From contig NZ_JAJSBI010000017.1 of NCBI RefSeq assembly GCF_021261325.1, positions 1-64,000 on the forward strand: a stretch of DNA of 64,000 bases, read 5' to 3'. Shown in pieces: positions 15,639 through 25,205 of this stretch. The notes beneath the pieces are model-generated. The model searched no databases. It saw only the letters and a list, made by a program, of their open reading frames with translations, and was not told the DNA's origin. The translations under genes were made by a program, and so were the position numbers. Each line of letters starts with the position of its first letter. Positions within the stretch are counted from its first letter, which is position 1. The stretch is from Streptomyces guryensis (GTDB taxonomy: Bacteria; Actinomycetota; Actinomycetes; Streptomycetales; Streptomycetaceae).

Positions 15639-18326
15639 ATGAGCCAGCCGAAAAAGTACGTGTACGGATTCGCCGAGGGCGGCCGCGACATGGCTGCACT
15701 GCTCGGCGGCAAGGGCGCCGGACTCGCCGAGATGACGCGGATCGGCCTGCCCGTGCCGCCGGGGTTCACCGTCACCACCGACGCCTGCAAGGTCTACCTG
15801 GCCATGGGTGAGGAGCCGCCGGAACTCGGCGTGGAGGCGGCCCAGGCCCTGGCCGGTCTGGAGCGGGCCATGGGACGGACCCTGGGCGCTCCCGACGACC
15901 CGCTGCTGGTGTCCGTGCGCTCGGGCGCCCGCTTCTCCATGCCCGGCATGATGGACACCATCCTCGACATCGGGCTCAACGACCAGTCGGTCACCGGGCT
16001 CGCCAAGGCGTCCGGGCAGGAGCGCTTCGCCTGGGACTCCTACCGCAGGCTCATCCAGATGTTCGGACACACCGTGATGGGCGTGGACGGCGACCTGTTC
16101 GAGCAGGCCATCTCCTCGCACAAGGCGAACGACCACGACCTCGACGTCGGCGAACTCACCCGGCTCACCGAGGAGTTCAAGGCCATCATCCGCAAGGAGA
16201 CCGGCGAGGACTTCCCGCAGGACCCGGCCGACCAGCTCGCCCGTGCCGTCCGCGCGGTCTTCGACTCCTGGAACACCGAACGCGCTCACGTCTACCGCCA
16301 CCGCGAACACATCCCGGAGGACCTCGGCACCGCCGTCAACGTGCAGGCCATGGTCTTCGGCAACCTCGGCAGCACTGGGGAATCCAAAAGCAGCGGCACC
16401 GGCGTGGCTTTCACCCGCGACCCCGCCACCGGAGAGCGCGGCATGTACGGCGACTATCTGCCCGACGCACAGGGCGAGGACGTCGTCGCAGGCGTGCGCG
16501 ACGCGCTGCCCCTGCGCGAGCTCAGGTCGCTCGACGCCCGCGCCTACGTCGAGCTCGGCGACCACCTGCGCACCCTGGAGCAGCACTACCGCGACCTGTG
16601 CGACGTCGAGTTCACCGTCGAACGCGGCAAGCTGTGGATCCTGCAGACCAGGGTGGGCAAGCGCACCGCCGAGGCGGCCTTCCGTATCGCCCGAGACCTG
16701 TGCGAGGAAGGGACGATCAGCGCCGACGAGGCACTCGTACGTGTCAGCGGCGCCGAGCTGACCCGGTTGATGTTTCCCCGCTTCGACGTGAAGACCACCG
16801 ATGTGCCCCTCGCCCACGGCGTGCCCGCCTCGCCGGGCGCCGCGGTGGGCGCCGTCGTCTTCGACTCCACCGAGGCCGTACGGCGTGCCGCGGCCGGCGA
16901 GCAGGTGGTTCTCGTCCGCCGCGAGACGACCCCCGACGACCTCCCCGGCATGATCGCCGCGCAGGCCGTCCTGACCAGCCGCGGCGGCAAGACCAGCCAC
17001 GCCGCGGTCGTCGCGCGCGGCATGGGCAAGGTGTGCGTGTGCGGCGCGGAGGAACTGGCCGTGGACACGCCGGGGCGGCGGTTCACCGCACCGTCCGGAG
17101 CCGTGGTCCGCGAGGGCGACGTCGTCTCCGTCGACGGCACGGCGGGCACGGTGCACCTCGGTGCCCTGCCGCTCACCGCCTCCCACGTCGGACGCGCGCT
17201 GGAGACCGGAACCGCCACGGACACGCTCACCGACGCCGTGCTGGGCGCTCTCGCCCGCGCCGACTCGGGGCGCCGCCTGCAGGTGCGGGCCAACGCCGAC
17301 ACGCCCGAGGACGCCGTCCGCGCACGTGCCCTCGGCGCGCAGGGGATCGGTCTGTGCCGCACCGAGCACATGTTTCTCGGTGAGCGCAGGGAACTGGTCG
17401 AGGCGATGATCCTGGCCCGTGACGACCTCGCACGCGAACGGGCCCTGGACGCCCTGCTGCCGTTGCAACGGGCCGACTTCACCGCCATCCTCGAGGCGAT
17501 GGACGGGCTGCCCGTGACGATCCGGCTGATCGATCCGCCGCTGCACGAGTTCCTGCCCGACCGCACCGAACTGGCCGTCCGCCTGGCCCGCACCGGGCAC
17601 CCGGACCCGCGCGACCGGGAACTGCTGGCCGCCGTGGAGCGGATGCACGAGCAGAACCCGATGCTGGGCCTGCGCGGGGTCCGCCTGGGCCTTGCCGTGC
17701 CGGGCCTGATGGCCATGCAGGTGCAGGCGATCGCCGAGGCCGTGGTCGAGCGGCTGCGTGACGGCGGCACCCCGCGAGCCGAGATCATGATCCCGCTGGT
17801 CGGCACGGTCGAGGAACTGAGGCTGGCCCGCTCCGAGGCGGAACTGGTGCTCGGTGAGGTGGAGAGCGAGACCGGTCTGACCCTCGACTGCCCGATCGGC
17901 ACGATGATCGAGCTGCCGCGCGCCGCGCTCACCGCAGGACGCATCGCCGAGGCGGCCGACTTCTTCTCCTTCGGCACCAACGACCTCACCCAGACCACCT
18001 GGGGCCTGTCCCGCGACGACGCGGAGGCGTCGTTCTTCCCGCTCTACATCGACAAGGGTGTCTTCTCCGTGTCGCCCTTCGAGACGATCGACCAGGAGGG
18101 CGTCGGCCGGCTGGTGGAGCTGGGAGTCGAGGCGGGCCGTGCCGTCAACCCGCGCCTGGAGACCGGGGTCTGCGGGGAGCACGGCGGCGACCCGGACTCG
18201 ATCCACTTCTTCCACCGCGTGGGACTGGACTACGTCTCCTGCTCGCCGTTCCGGATCCCGGCTGCCCGGCTGGAGGCGGGCCGTGCGTCCCTGATGGACA
18301 CCACTGTGACCAGCGACAGCCGGTGA
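15639..18326 (+). CDS. ppdK: Pyruvate, phosphate dikinase
   Basis: Converts pyruvate, ATP and phosphate to PEP, AMP and PPi, reversibly; run towards ATP it saves energy in oxygen limitation. The 895-residue product has the nucleotide-binding domain (LLGGKGAGLAEMTRIGLPVP at residue 17 on), the swivelling His domain with TSRGGKTSHAAVVARGMGK (phospho-histidine near residue 456), and the PEP/pyruvate barrel with SFGTNDLTQTTWG and the catalytic ETGVCGEHGG near the C-terminus. Its place after a Usp gene and near a hydrogenase matches dormancy regulons known in streptomycetes. Confidence 0.97.
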   Translation: MSQPKKYVYGFAEGGRDMAALLGGKGAGLAEMTRIGLPVPPGFTVTTDACKVYLAMGEEPPELGVEAAQALAGLERAMGRTLGAPDDPLLVSVRSGARFSMPGMMDTILDIGLNDQSVTGLAKASGQERFAWDSYRRLIQMFGHTVMGVDGDLFEQAISSHKANDHDLDVGELTRLTEEFKAIIRKETGEDFPQDPADQLARAVRAVFDSWNTERAHVYRHREHIPEDLGTAVNVQAMVFGNLGSTGESKSSGTGVAFTRDPATGERGMYGDYLPDAQGEDVVAGVRDALPLRELRSLDARAYVELGDHLRTLEQHYRDLCDVEFTVERGKLWILQTRVGKRTAEAAFRIARDLCEEGTISADEALVRVSGAELTRLMFPRFDVKTTDVPLAHGVPASPGAAVGAVVFDSTEAVRRAAAGEQVVLVRRETTPDDLPGMIAAQAVLTSRGGKTSHAAVVARGMGKVCVCGAEELAVDTPGRRFTAPSGAVVREGDVVSVDGTAGTVHLGALPLTASHVGRALETGTATDTLTDAVLGALARADSGRRLQVRANADTPEDAVRARALGAQGIGLCRTEHMFLGERRELVEAMILARDDLARERALDALLPLQRADFTAILEAMDGLPVTIRLIDPPLHEFLPDRTELAVRLARTGHPDPRDRELLAAVERMHEQNPMLGLRGVRLGLAVPGLMAMQVQAIAEAVVERLRDGGTPRAEIMIPLVGTVEELRLARSEAELVLGEVESETGLTLDCPIGTMIELPRAALTAGRIAEAADFFSFGTNDLTQTTWGLSRDDAEASFFPLYIDKGVFSVSPFETIDQEGVGRLVELGVEAGRAVNPRLETGVCGEHGGDPDSIHFFHRVGLDYVSCSPFRIPAARLEAGRASLMDTTVTSDSR

Positions 18327-18523
18327 CGTAGTCGCCGGGGCGGGGCGAACTCGTCCGCACCGGGCTACAGCGGAACTCATGACGCATGCCGTCACCGCCC
18401 TGTCTTGCGCGGTGGACCCCTCTTCGGCGGACACGGAGTCGAGGTTCGGCGGAGGCGCCGCCAACCGGTCGACTCCGTGGCGGGTCGAGCGTCGATCGCC
18501 CCGGCCGCTGAGACGATACGCGC

Positions 18524-20134
18524 ATGGCACCACGGGAGAGCGGCCCTGAGAGTTCGGCAGCCACACGGCTCGTCCTGCTGACACTCGCGTCCGGCCAGTT
18601 CCTGATGGCACTGGACAGTTCTGTCATGAACGTCTCGATCGCAACGGTGGCCGACGACGTGGGCACGACGGTGACCGGGGTCCAGGGCGCGATCACCGCC
18701 TACACCCTTGTGATGGCGATGTTCATGATCCCCGGCGGCAAGGTCGGCGCGCTGATCGGTCACAAACGCGCGTTCATGATCGGCTGTGCCGTCTACGGGT
18801 GCGGATCCCTGACCACGGCGCTGGCGCCGAACCTGCCGGTGCTCCTGGTCGGCTGGGCGCTCCTGGAAGGCCTGGGGGCGGCGCTCATCCTGCCGGCGAT
18901 CGTGGCGCTCGTCGCCGCCAACTTCGGCGTCGAACGCCGGCCCGCCGCCTACGGGCTCGTCACGGCCGCCGGAGCCGTTGCGATCGCCCTCGGGCCGCTC
19001 GTCGGAGGTGTCGCGACCACATATTTCTCCTGGCGCTGGGTGTTCGCCGGTGAAGTCGCGATCGTTCTCGCCATCCTGGCCCTCGGCCGCCGTATCGCCG
19101 ACGCACCGACCGAAGGCCCCTCCCGCATCGATCTCGTCGGCGCGGCGCTGTCCGCAGCCGGGCTCGGGATCTTCGTCTACGGCGTACTCCGCTCGGACGA
19201 ATGGGGCTGGTTCCAGCCGAAGCCCGACGCGCCCTCCTGGCTCGGGATCTCACTGGTCGTCTGGCTGATGCTGGCGGGGCTGCTCCTCATTTGGATGTTC
19301 CTCCGCTGGGAGGCACGACTCGTGGCGAGGCGCAGGGAACCACTCGTGGACCCGGCCCTCCTGCAGAACCCGCAACTCACCGGCGGGCTGACCATGTTCT
19401 TCTTCCAGTACCTCGTGCAGATGGGGGTCTTCTTCGTCGTACCCCTCTACCTGTCGGTGGCCCTCGGCCTGTCCGCACTCAAGACCGGCGCCCGCATCCT
19501 GCCGCTCTCGCTGACGTTGCTGGCCGCCGCGATCCTCATCCCGCGTCTCCTCCCGGATGTCTCGCCGCGGCGGGTGGTGCGGCTCGGGGTCCTCTCGCTG
19601 TTCGCGGGATCCGTGGTCCTGATGGCCGCGCTCGACGCCGACGCCGGAGCGGAAGTCGTCACCGTTCCCCTCCTGTTGATCGGGCTGGGCATGGGCGCGC
19701 TGGCGTCCCAGCTCGGCTCGGTCACCGTGTCCGCGGTGCCGGACGAGCGGAGCGCGGAAGTGGGCGGCGTCCAGAACGCGGTCACGAACCTGGGCTCCTC
19801 GATCGGTACGGCACTGGCCGGGTCGGTCCTGATCGCCGCGCTGACCAGTTCGTTCCTCGCCAACATCGAGCAGAACTCCGAGATCCCGGCGCAGGTCAAG
19901 AGCAGGGCGAGCGTCGAACTCCAGAGCGGCGCGCCCTTTCTGTCGGACGCTCAGCTCAAGGCGGCTCTCGACGAGGCGGGTACGAGCACGAAGGTGGCCC
20001 AGGCCGCGCTCGACGCGAACGCCGACGCACGGCTGGACGGCCTGCGCGCCGCACTCGCGATCCTCGCCCTCACCTCGCTCCTCGCGATGTTCTTCACCCA
20101 CCGGATCCCGAAGACTCAGCCGCGCTCGACGTAA
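18524..20134 (+). CDS. MFS drug/proton antiporter, DHA2 (14-TM) type
   Basis: A 536-residue integral membrane protein beginning after a short polar tail with TLASGQFLMALDSSVMNVSI, the typical first helix of EmrB/QacA exporters. MIPGGKVGALIGHKRAFMIG matches the loop 2-3 motif A, and GPLVGGVATTYFSWRWVF the antiporter motif C. About 14 hydrophobic segments can be counted. The substrate is unknown. No regulator is next to it; it lies 197 bases after ppdK and has only a weak ribosome site. Confidence 0.9.
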   Translation: MAPRESGPESSAATRLVLLTLASGQFLMALDSSVMNVSIATVADDVGTTVTGVQGAITAYTLVMAMFMIPGGKVGALIGHKRAFMIGCAVYGCGSLTTALAPNLPVLLVGWALLEGLGAALILPAIVALVAANFGVERRPAAYGLVTAAGAVAIALGPLVGGVATTYFSWRWVFAGEVAIVLAILALGRRIADAPTEGPSRIDLVGAALSAAGLGIFVYGVLRSDEWGWFQPKPDAPSWLGISLVVWLMLAGLLLIWMFLRWEARLVARRREPLVDPALLQNPQLTGGLTMFFFQYLVQMGVFFVVPLYLSVALGLSALKTGARILPLSLTLLAAAILIPRLLPDVSPRRVVRLGVLSLFAGSVVLMAALDADAGAEVVTVPLLLIGLGMGALASQLGSVTVSAVPDERSAEVGGVQNAVTNLGSSIGTALAGSVLIAALTSSFLANIEQNSEIPAQVKSRASVELQSGAPFLSDAQLKAALDEAGTSTKVAQAALDANADARLDGLRAALAILALTSLLAMFFTHRIPKTQPRST

Positions 20135-20401
20135 CCTCCGGCGGGCGGACCGTCACCGAGTCCGTCAACCCTGGTGTGTCTTCGGTCGAAGCGGGCGTTG
20201 ACGGACCGCGCTGAACGCCCCGTGGGCAGCAACGCCGACGAGCAGCATGGCGGCGGGATCTGTCCCGTCGTGACCGCGCGTGCCGCCTGAGTGCGAAGAG
20301 CACCACGAACAGCGAGACAGCGCTCGACAGCGCCTTCACCGCCCACGGCGGCGGGGCAGAAGAACGCGTGATCAACTCGCGCTGTGGGTTCCGACGGTGC
20401 A

Positions 20402-21053
20402 CTACGGGCGTTCGAACATCTGGAGGACACCGCCGACGTGGAAGCACAGGGCGCCGGTGAGGGTTCCACGGTTGGCGATGTCGACGTTGACGGGGCTGCC
20501 GGTGGCCGGGCGGGTGTACGCGACGAGCGCGGAGACCATGAACAAGGCGGGCCCGAGTTGGTTCACGGCCACAAGCCACCATTCGAGGCTGCGGAAGAGC
20601 AGGCGGGGCCCGGCCGTGGCAGACCTCGACGAGAGCGAGATGGCCGGAGGCCAGGAACAGCATGCGGCCCACCACGTCGGGCACCCGGATCAGGCGGTTG
20701 ATCTGGTGGACGTTCAGCCCCTGGAGGAAGGAATTCAGCAGGTTGACACCGAGGACCAGGGTGCCGGCGAACAGGAGGGAAGCGCTCAGCAGGTCCACCC
20801 GCGTGGGCTCGTAGCTCCACCAGCGCCGGCGACGGCCGACCAGCGCCTCGCCGCCGGCCATATGACGGGGCGCGTTGATCACCTGGAGCGGCGAGGCGTA
20901 CCCACCTGTGTTGAAGAACGGTCCGCCGGCGAAGTGGACCGACGCGCGCTCGGTGGCGTCGCCGGAGCCGAACTGGGCCACGGCGGCGCCGGCCGCGAAC
21001 AGGGCCCCGCCGATGACAAAGGCGGTCGCGGCGACGGCGTTGAGCGTGCGCAT
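20402..21053 (-). pseudogene. Small integral membrane protein interrupted by one frameshift
   Basis: From the ATG at 21053 the frame reads a hydrophobic helix (AATAFVIGGALFAAGAAV), then LLSASLLFAGTLVLGVNLLN and HQINRLIRVPDVVGRMLFLA. Near 20603-20615, inside a GGGCCCC-rich stretch, the sense moves to another frame, which goes on RLLFRSLEWWLVAVNQLG and LFMVSALVAYTR and ends LQMFERP at a TAG (20404-20402). The total length is one base over a multiple of three, so a single-base change explains it. Uninterrupted it would be about 217 residues with at least four membrane segments. The family was not recognised. A sequencing error at the G/C run cannot be excluded. Confidence 0.7.
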
Positions 21054-21723
21054 GCGGCTGACCGAGACCTCGTCGGCACGGGCGTGCCGCCCGCCCGCGT
21101 CACCCGGTGGGCGCAGGGTGAGCACTCCGCGGCGCCGCGCGAGCCGCGACTCCCGGACCGCCTCGCCGCCTCCGGTCACGCGCCGGGTGAGCCGGGTGGT
21201 GAACGGTCCAGAGCCCTCGGTGTGCTGCCCCCGCTGCTCCACGACCCGAGCCTGGGCCGCTGGGCCGGCCGCCTCCCGGGCGAAACGCCGACCCGGGCCC
21301 GCGCCCAGGGGCAGCCGGCCTCCGCCGGCCCGAGCGAGGGTGGCGCTGCCGGACCGGGCCCAGCCCCGCCTTGGGGGAGAGGCGTCCGGACGACGCGGCA
21401 TGACCCCGCATGCCGAACGCGGGGTCGCCAGGCCGCTCCCTGCGGGCCATCGGCCGTCTGGGCGCCCTGGACCTGCGTCCACTCCTGCCCGCCCGCAACC
21501 CGTCTCGGGCGCCGGTCGGACGCGACGACGGACAGCTGTCCATGAGTTCGGCGACGGCACCTGGACCGTCACCGCAGACTCGCCGGGACGTTGTCCGGTG
21601 GCGGGGCGGAGGATCTTGCCCCCGGGCTCGGCAGCGTGGCGACGGGCAATGGATAGCCGAATGGATAACATGGTCCCGCTATGGGTTGAATTGCCTCTCG
21701 TGTCCTGACCTCAGGAGGACCCC
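21054..21723. other. Gene-poor stretch between the broken membrane gene and the channel gene
   Basis: About 670 bases with long open frames in several phases, caused by high GC, but none has a recognisable protein pattern or a ribosome site. It may hold the promoter of the minus-strand membrane gene (near 21054-21110) and decayed coding sequence. The A/T-richer part at 21650-21700 (GGATAACATGG) could contain the promoter for the channel gene. Confidence 0.4.
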
Positions 21724-21750
21724 ATCACCGGGACGAGATCGGCAGCGGCC

Positions 21751-23109
21751 GTGACCGCGCCGGGAGATCAGCCCCCTGAGGCCGACCAGCTGCAGAAGAT
21801 GCTGCGCCGCCCCGAATACCGCAAGGCACTGGTGTTCTGCGGGCTGATCGGTGTTCCGGTGGCGCTGCTCGCCTTCTGGTTCCTCGTGGCGCTCCACCAG
21901 TTGGAGCAGCTGATCTGGACCGACTGGCCCAAGGACCTGGGCTGGAAGCAGGCTCCCTGGTGGTGGGCGCTGCCCCTGATGGCGGTGGCCGGGTCGACCG
22001 TGGGCCTGGTGGTCGCCCGGCTTCCCGGGCGGGGCGGGCACATCCCGGCGGCCGGTCTGCATTCCGGCGGGATCACCAAGGAAGCACTGCCCGGTGTCCT
22101 CGTCGCCGCGCTGGTCGGACTGCCGCTCGGGGTCGTACTGGGTCCCGAGGCGCCGCTGATCGCCCTGGGCGGCGGTCTGGCGCTGCTCTTCGCGACCTTG
22201 GTTCGGGCGCCCCGGACCGAGGCGAGCACGGCGTTGCTCGGCGCGGCCGGTGCCGCGGCGGCCATCTCGGCGCTCTTCGGGAATCCGGTGGTGGGGGCCG
22301 TGCTCCTGATGGAAGTGGCCGGGATGGGCGGGCCGCAGCTGTTCGCGGTGATGCTGCCGGCACTGCTGGCCAGCGGGGTCGGGGACCTGGTCTTCACCGG
22401 GTTCGTGCACTGGACCGGCCTGGATACCGGGAGCCTGGACATCGGGTTGCCCAAACCGCCGCCGCTCGACTGGGCGGACGTCCTGTGGGCCCTGCTGATC
22501 GCGCCGACCCTCGCCTTCCTCATCCACTGGGTCTTCGTGGGCGGAAGGTTCGTGGCCGGCTTCGTGACGACGCGGACGGTGCGGAACACCACCCTGTGCG
22601 CTCTGGGAGCGGCGGGATGCATCACTCTCTACGCCGTCGCCACCGGCCGTTCTCCGGCCGAGGCCGCCCTGTCCGGGGAGGCCGTCCTGGCCGTCCTGGC
22701 GCAGCACCCGCACGACTGGTCGGTGGGTGCTCTCGTCGCGGTGCTGGTGTTCAAGGCCCTCGCGTACACCTTCTGTCTGGGCAGCCTGCGCGGTGGACCC
22801 GTCTTCCCCGCCCTGTTCCTGGGCGGGGCGGCCGGTGTCCTGCTGTCGCCGCTGCCCGGTCTCGGGCTGGTGCCGGCGATGGCGGTCGGGATGGCGGCGT
22901 CGTTGAGCGCGGCCCTGCGGGTGCCCGTGAGCAGCGTGGTCCTGGTCGTGCTCCTGCTGGGCAACGTGGACACGGTGGCGCTGGTGGTGCTGGCCGTCGT
23001 GGTGTCCTTCGTCGTGGTTCAGCTGCTGCCGCAGGGGCCGAGGATCCCCGCGTTCGGCGAGCCGCCGGCCGGTCGAGCGCCCCGTCCAGGGCCGCCGCGG
23101 CCATCATGA
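21751..23109 (+). CDS. ClC-family ion channel or antiporter
   Basis: A membrane protein of about 452 residues with ten or more hydrophobic segments. Its motifs occupy the ClC positions in divergent form: GRGGHIPAAG for the first selectivity loop, LGPEAPLIALGGG for the GREGP loop, and GGPVFPALFLGGAAG for the GxFxP loop. The protein is close to the actinobacterial ion channel group of the ClC superfamily; whether it carries chloride or fluoride is unknown. The GTG at 21751 has no ribosome site, while AGGAGG at 21713-21718 stands five bases before an in-frame ATC at 21724, so translation may begin there, nine codons earlier. Confidence 0.85.
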   Translation: MTAPGDQPPEADQLQKMLRRPEYRKALVFCGLIGVPVALLAFWFLVALHQLEQLIWTDWPKDLGWKQAPWWWALPLMAVAGSTVGLVVARLPGRGGHIPAAGLHSGGITKEALPGVLVAALVGLPLGVVLGPEAPLIALGGGLALLFATLVRAPRTEASTALLGAAGAAAAISALFGNPVVGAVLLMEVAGMGGPQLFAVMLPALLASGVGDLVFTGFVHWTGLDTGSLDIGLPKPPPLDWADVLWALLIAPTLAFLIHWVFVGGRFVAGFVTTRTVRNTTLCALGAAGCITLYAVATGRSPAEAALSGEAVLAVLAQHPHDWSVGALVAVLVFKALAYTFCLGSLRGGPVFPALFLGGAAGVLLSPLPGLGLVPAMAVGMAASLSAALRVPVSSVVLVVLLLGNVDTVALVVLAVVVSFVVVQLLPQGPRIPAFGEPPAGRAPRPGPPRPS

Positions 23110-23234
23110 GCGAAAGATGGGGAACGCCTGCGGGAAATCGACCGGGAGGCGGCGGGCCCGCGCGAGGGCGTCGACGTACGCGAACGTGCGGGGGCTGAAC
23201 GTGCCGTCCGAGCCCCGCAGCCGGTGAGGGGAGA
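23104..23234 (-). pseudogene. Remnant of an unidentified coding sequence, C-terminal end only
   Basis: A minus-strand frame ending at a TGA at 23106-23104 reads FSPRTFAYVDALARARRLP then VDFPQAFPIFRS, with normal protein-like composition. No start or longer frame is attached. It overlaps the 3' end of the channel gene by six bases. Probably the tail of a decayed gene; the family was not recognised. Confidence 0.35.
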
Positions 23235-23409
23235 CCGCCGGGCCGCAGCGGTGAACGGCGGCCGGAGACAGCTACCGCTGATCGCCCTTCGGCCTGCCCC
23301 GCTGGTCTCGGGTGCCGTGCGGAGGCGCGATGAAGGGCTGCGGGGAGCTCGCCGGTGACACCGGGGAGCCGGTGTGGCGGCTTGCTGTTTCGGGCCGCAG
23401 CGCACCAGT

Positions 23410-23617
23410 CGCCCGACGTCGGCTCCGCGCCCGTGTGCAGCTGCTCCAGGCGGGCCGACAGCAGCGCGGTGATCGGGAGCCGGTCGCCGTGCGTGTGTTC
23501 GTACGTGGGCAGCGCCTGGACCCCGCGGCGGTCAGGGACCGTACGCAACTCTCCAGTCCGCCGATCGGCAGGTGGTCGTGGACGGGCAGCGGCAGGGTCC
23601 GCGGGCGGGATCGGCCA
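23410..23617 (-). pseudogene. Decayed small actinobacterial protein with a LPLPxxDHLPxGxLE motif
   Basis: From an ATG at 23617 the sense passes through three frames: MADPARG, then LPLPVHDHLPIGGLE and SCVRSLTAAG, then YEHTHGDRLPITALLSARLE and QLHTGAEPTSGD. This order resembles short actinobacterial proteins with a LPLP.YDHLP motif and a helical YE.xH.x.RP tail. At least two single-base shifts break it, so it is not expected to be made. It may once have formed one gene with the remnant at 23104-23234. Confidence 0.45.
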
Positions 23618-23660
23618 TGGCTCTCACGTGCTTCCGGCGCCGGTGCAGACGCCGCCGGCG

Positions 23661-24026
23661 TCAGCGGCCGCCCGGCCCGCCGCTGCCGAAGGCCCCGCTG
23701 TTGCCCTCGCGCCAGCGGCGCCGTGTCTGCGACCCACTGGTCCTGCTCGGCGAATTGCCGTGACCGGGCAGCTCGTGCGGGGTCAGGCGGTGGTCGCTGA
23801 GGGGTATCTCGGCGGGCTCACGGTTCTCCCGCACCTCACGGACCGGGCCGCCGTCCGGCAGGCGCGGCTGGTCCTCCGGGCGCGGTGGCCCCGGTTCCCG
23901 GCGCCGGATACGGGCGCCCAGCCAGAAGGCGCCGATCAGCAGACCCACGACCGCCACGCCCACCACGACCAGGCCGATCCCGAGAGCGCCGCGGCCTGCG
24001 GCGATGTCCATCCATGAGGTGCTCAT
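23661..24026 (-). CDS. DUF6479-type single-pass membrane protein
   Basis: A 121-residue protein with one N-terminal membrane helix (about residues 14-36, IGLVVVGVAVVGLLIGAFWL) followed by a charged, proline-rich tail (RRREPGPPRPEDQPRLPDG) and a glycine/serine-rich end (GAFGSGGPGGR). This layout and the tail motifs match the DUF6479 family found widely in streptomycetes, of unknown function. It is divergent from the copper-binding protein gene, with a shared promoter region of about 100 bases. Confidence 0.8.
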   Translation of the reverse strand: MSTSWMDIAAGRGALGIGLVVVGVAVVGLLIGAFWLGARIRRREPGPPRPEDQPRLPDGGPVREVRENREPAEIPLSDHRLTPHELPGHGNSPSRTSGSQTRRRWREGNSGAFGSGGPGGR

Positions 24027-24131
24027 GGGCTCGCGGGTACCCATGGGGGCCGGAGCGAACCGGCCCGTCCCGAGCGGGCCGGATCGCGTGGCCCGGTGTT
24101 TGAGGCGATCGACCACGGCAACCCGCCAGGT

Positions 24132-24503
24132 GTGACTTCGACGACCCAGCAGGAACTCTTCCAGTTCTTGGAGGACCGCTTCGCCTGCGCGCAGGCGTGC
24201 ACCGAGTGCGCACGCGAGTGTGCGCTGCGCGCAAGCCTCGTGGACCCCGACGGCACCAAGGAGCAGGAACTCGTACGACGCAAGGGCATCATGTGCGCGG
24301 AGGTGTGCGACGCGACCTGCCGTGTGCTGTCCGAGCAGAACCGTCTGGACGAGGCAGGCATCCGCATCCAGGTGGAGTGGTGCCGCACCGTGTGCCTGGA
24401 GTGCGCCCATGCCTTCGACCGACAGCCGGGCGCCGAGGACGGCGCGAAGGCCTGCCGGCAGTGCGCCGAGGCGTGCACGGAATTCCTCGCCACCCTGAAC
24501 TGA
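24132..24503 (+). CDS. Four-helix-bundle copper-binding protein (Csp-like)
   Basis: A protein of about 123 residues with repeated cysteine pairs along predicted helices: CAQACTECARECALRA, CAEVCDATCRVL, CRTVCLECAHAF and CRQCAEACTEF. This pattern lines the core of Csp copper storage bundles (DUF326), which hold many Cu(I) ions. The start is uncertain: GTG 24132 begins in good alignment with the first helix, but an in-frame GTG at 24096 is also open and neither has a strong ribosome site. It ends three bases from the convergent phosphatase-like gene. Confidence 0.85.
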   Translation: MTSTTQQELFQFLEDRFACAQACTECARECALRASLVDPDGTKEQELVRRKGIMCAEVCDATCRVLSEQNRLDEAGIRIQVEWCRTVCLECAHAFDRQPGAEDGAKACRQCAEACTEFLATLN

Positions 24504-24506
24504 CCC

Positions 24507-25082
24507 TCACAGCCGCACACCGAGCGGCTGCCCGAACCGCACGTTCCAGCGCCCCGACCTGCCGCTGAGCTCGACCGCCGTCAGCGGCGGCACATCCGCG
24601 CGCCAGAACGCCGTCTCCGGCGCCCCGAGCGCCCGTACCACCGCGGCCCTCACGGCCTCGGGCTCGACCACGGCGAGGGTCCGTCCGGGCGTCTGCGCCG
24701 CCGCCTCCAGCCAGCCCGCCACCCGGTCGCACAGCGCCGCCACCGACTCCCCGCCGTGTGGCGCGGCCCCGGGGTCCGACAGCCAGCGGGCCAGTGCCTC
24801 CGGCTCCCGCCCACCCACCTCCGCCAGCGTCGCACCGCGCCAGCGGCCCGTGTCCAACCCCGCCAACTCCGGTGCGTCCACGGCGTCGAGGCCGAGGGCG
24901 CCGGCCGTCTCGCGGCAGCGCACGGTGGGGGAGACCCGGACCCGGTCCGCCGCCGGGAGCGTGCCGGCGACCGCCCGGGCCTGACGAAGCCCGGAGGCGT
25001 CCAGCGGGCAGCCGTCGTCGAAGCGGGCCTCCCTGAGGGCCGCGGTGATCGCGGGTGAGATCAAGATCACTCGGCTCGTCAT
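24507..25082 (-). CDS. Histidine-phosphatase-fold protein lacking the catalytic RHG motif
   Basis: A 191-residue protein with the shape of the histidine phosphatase (phosphoglycerate mutase-like) family: strand start VILISP, CPLDASGLRQARAVAGTL, SPTVRCRETAGALGLD, LDTGRWRGATLAEV and GGESVAALCDRVAGWL. The usual LVRHGET at the N-terminus is replaced by LISPAIT, so the phosphate-accepting histidine is absent. Its gene is divergent from the cobalamin riboswitch-cbtBA unit. A role with cobalt or cobalamin is likely from position; catalysis is doubtful. Confidence 0.8.
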   Translation of the reverse strand: MTSRVILISPAITAALREARFDDGCPLDASGLRQARAVAGTLPAADRVRVSPTVRCRETAGALGLDAVDAPELAGLDTGRWRGATLAEVGGREPEALARWLSDPGAAPHGGESVAALCDRVAGWLEAAAQTPGRTLAVVEPEAVRAAVVRALGAPETAFWRADVPPLTAVELSGRSGRWNVRFGQPLGVRL

Positions 25083-25205
25083 ATGTCCACTCCCGCGCTC
25101 GAAGCCGCTTCGAAATCCCTGAACTGACCTTGATCGGACGGCAAAAACGGCTCACCAGGGGCGCTCGCGGCCGTCCCGTGCGCCCTTGGCCCCACCTCTG
25201 CTTCG

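Noticed and set aside
15036..18611. A 1191-codon minus-strand frame opposite ppdK
   Set aside because: Pure antisense of the well-supported dikinase gene, caused by lack of A/T-rich stop codons.
20280..21545. Plus-strand frame of 421 codons over the broken membrane gene
   Set aside because: The opposite strand has hydrophobic helices and a coherent end; this frame has no protein-like segments or ribosome site.
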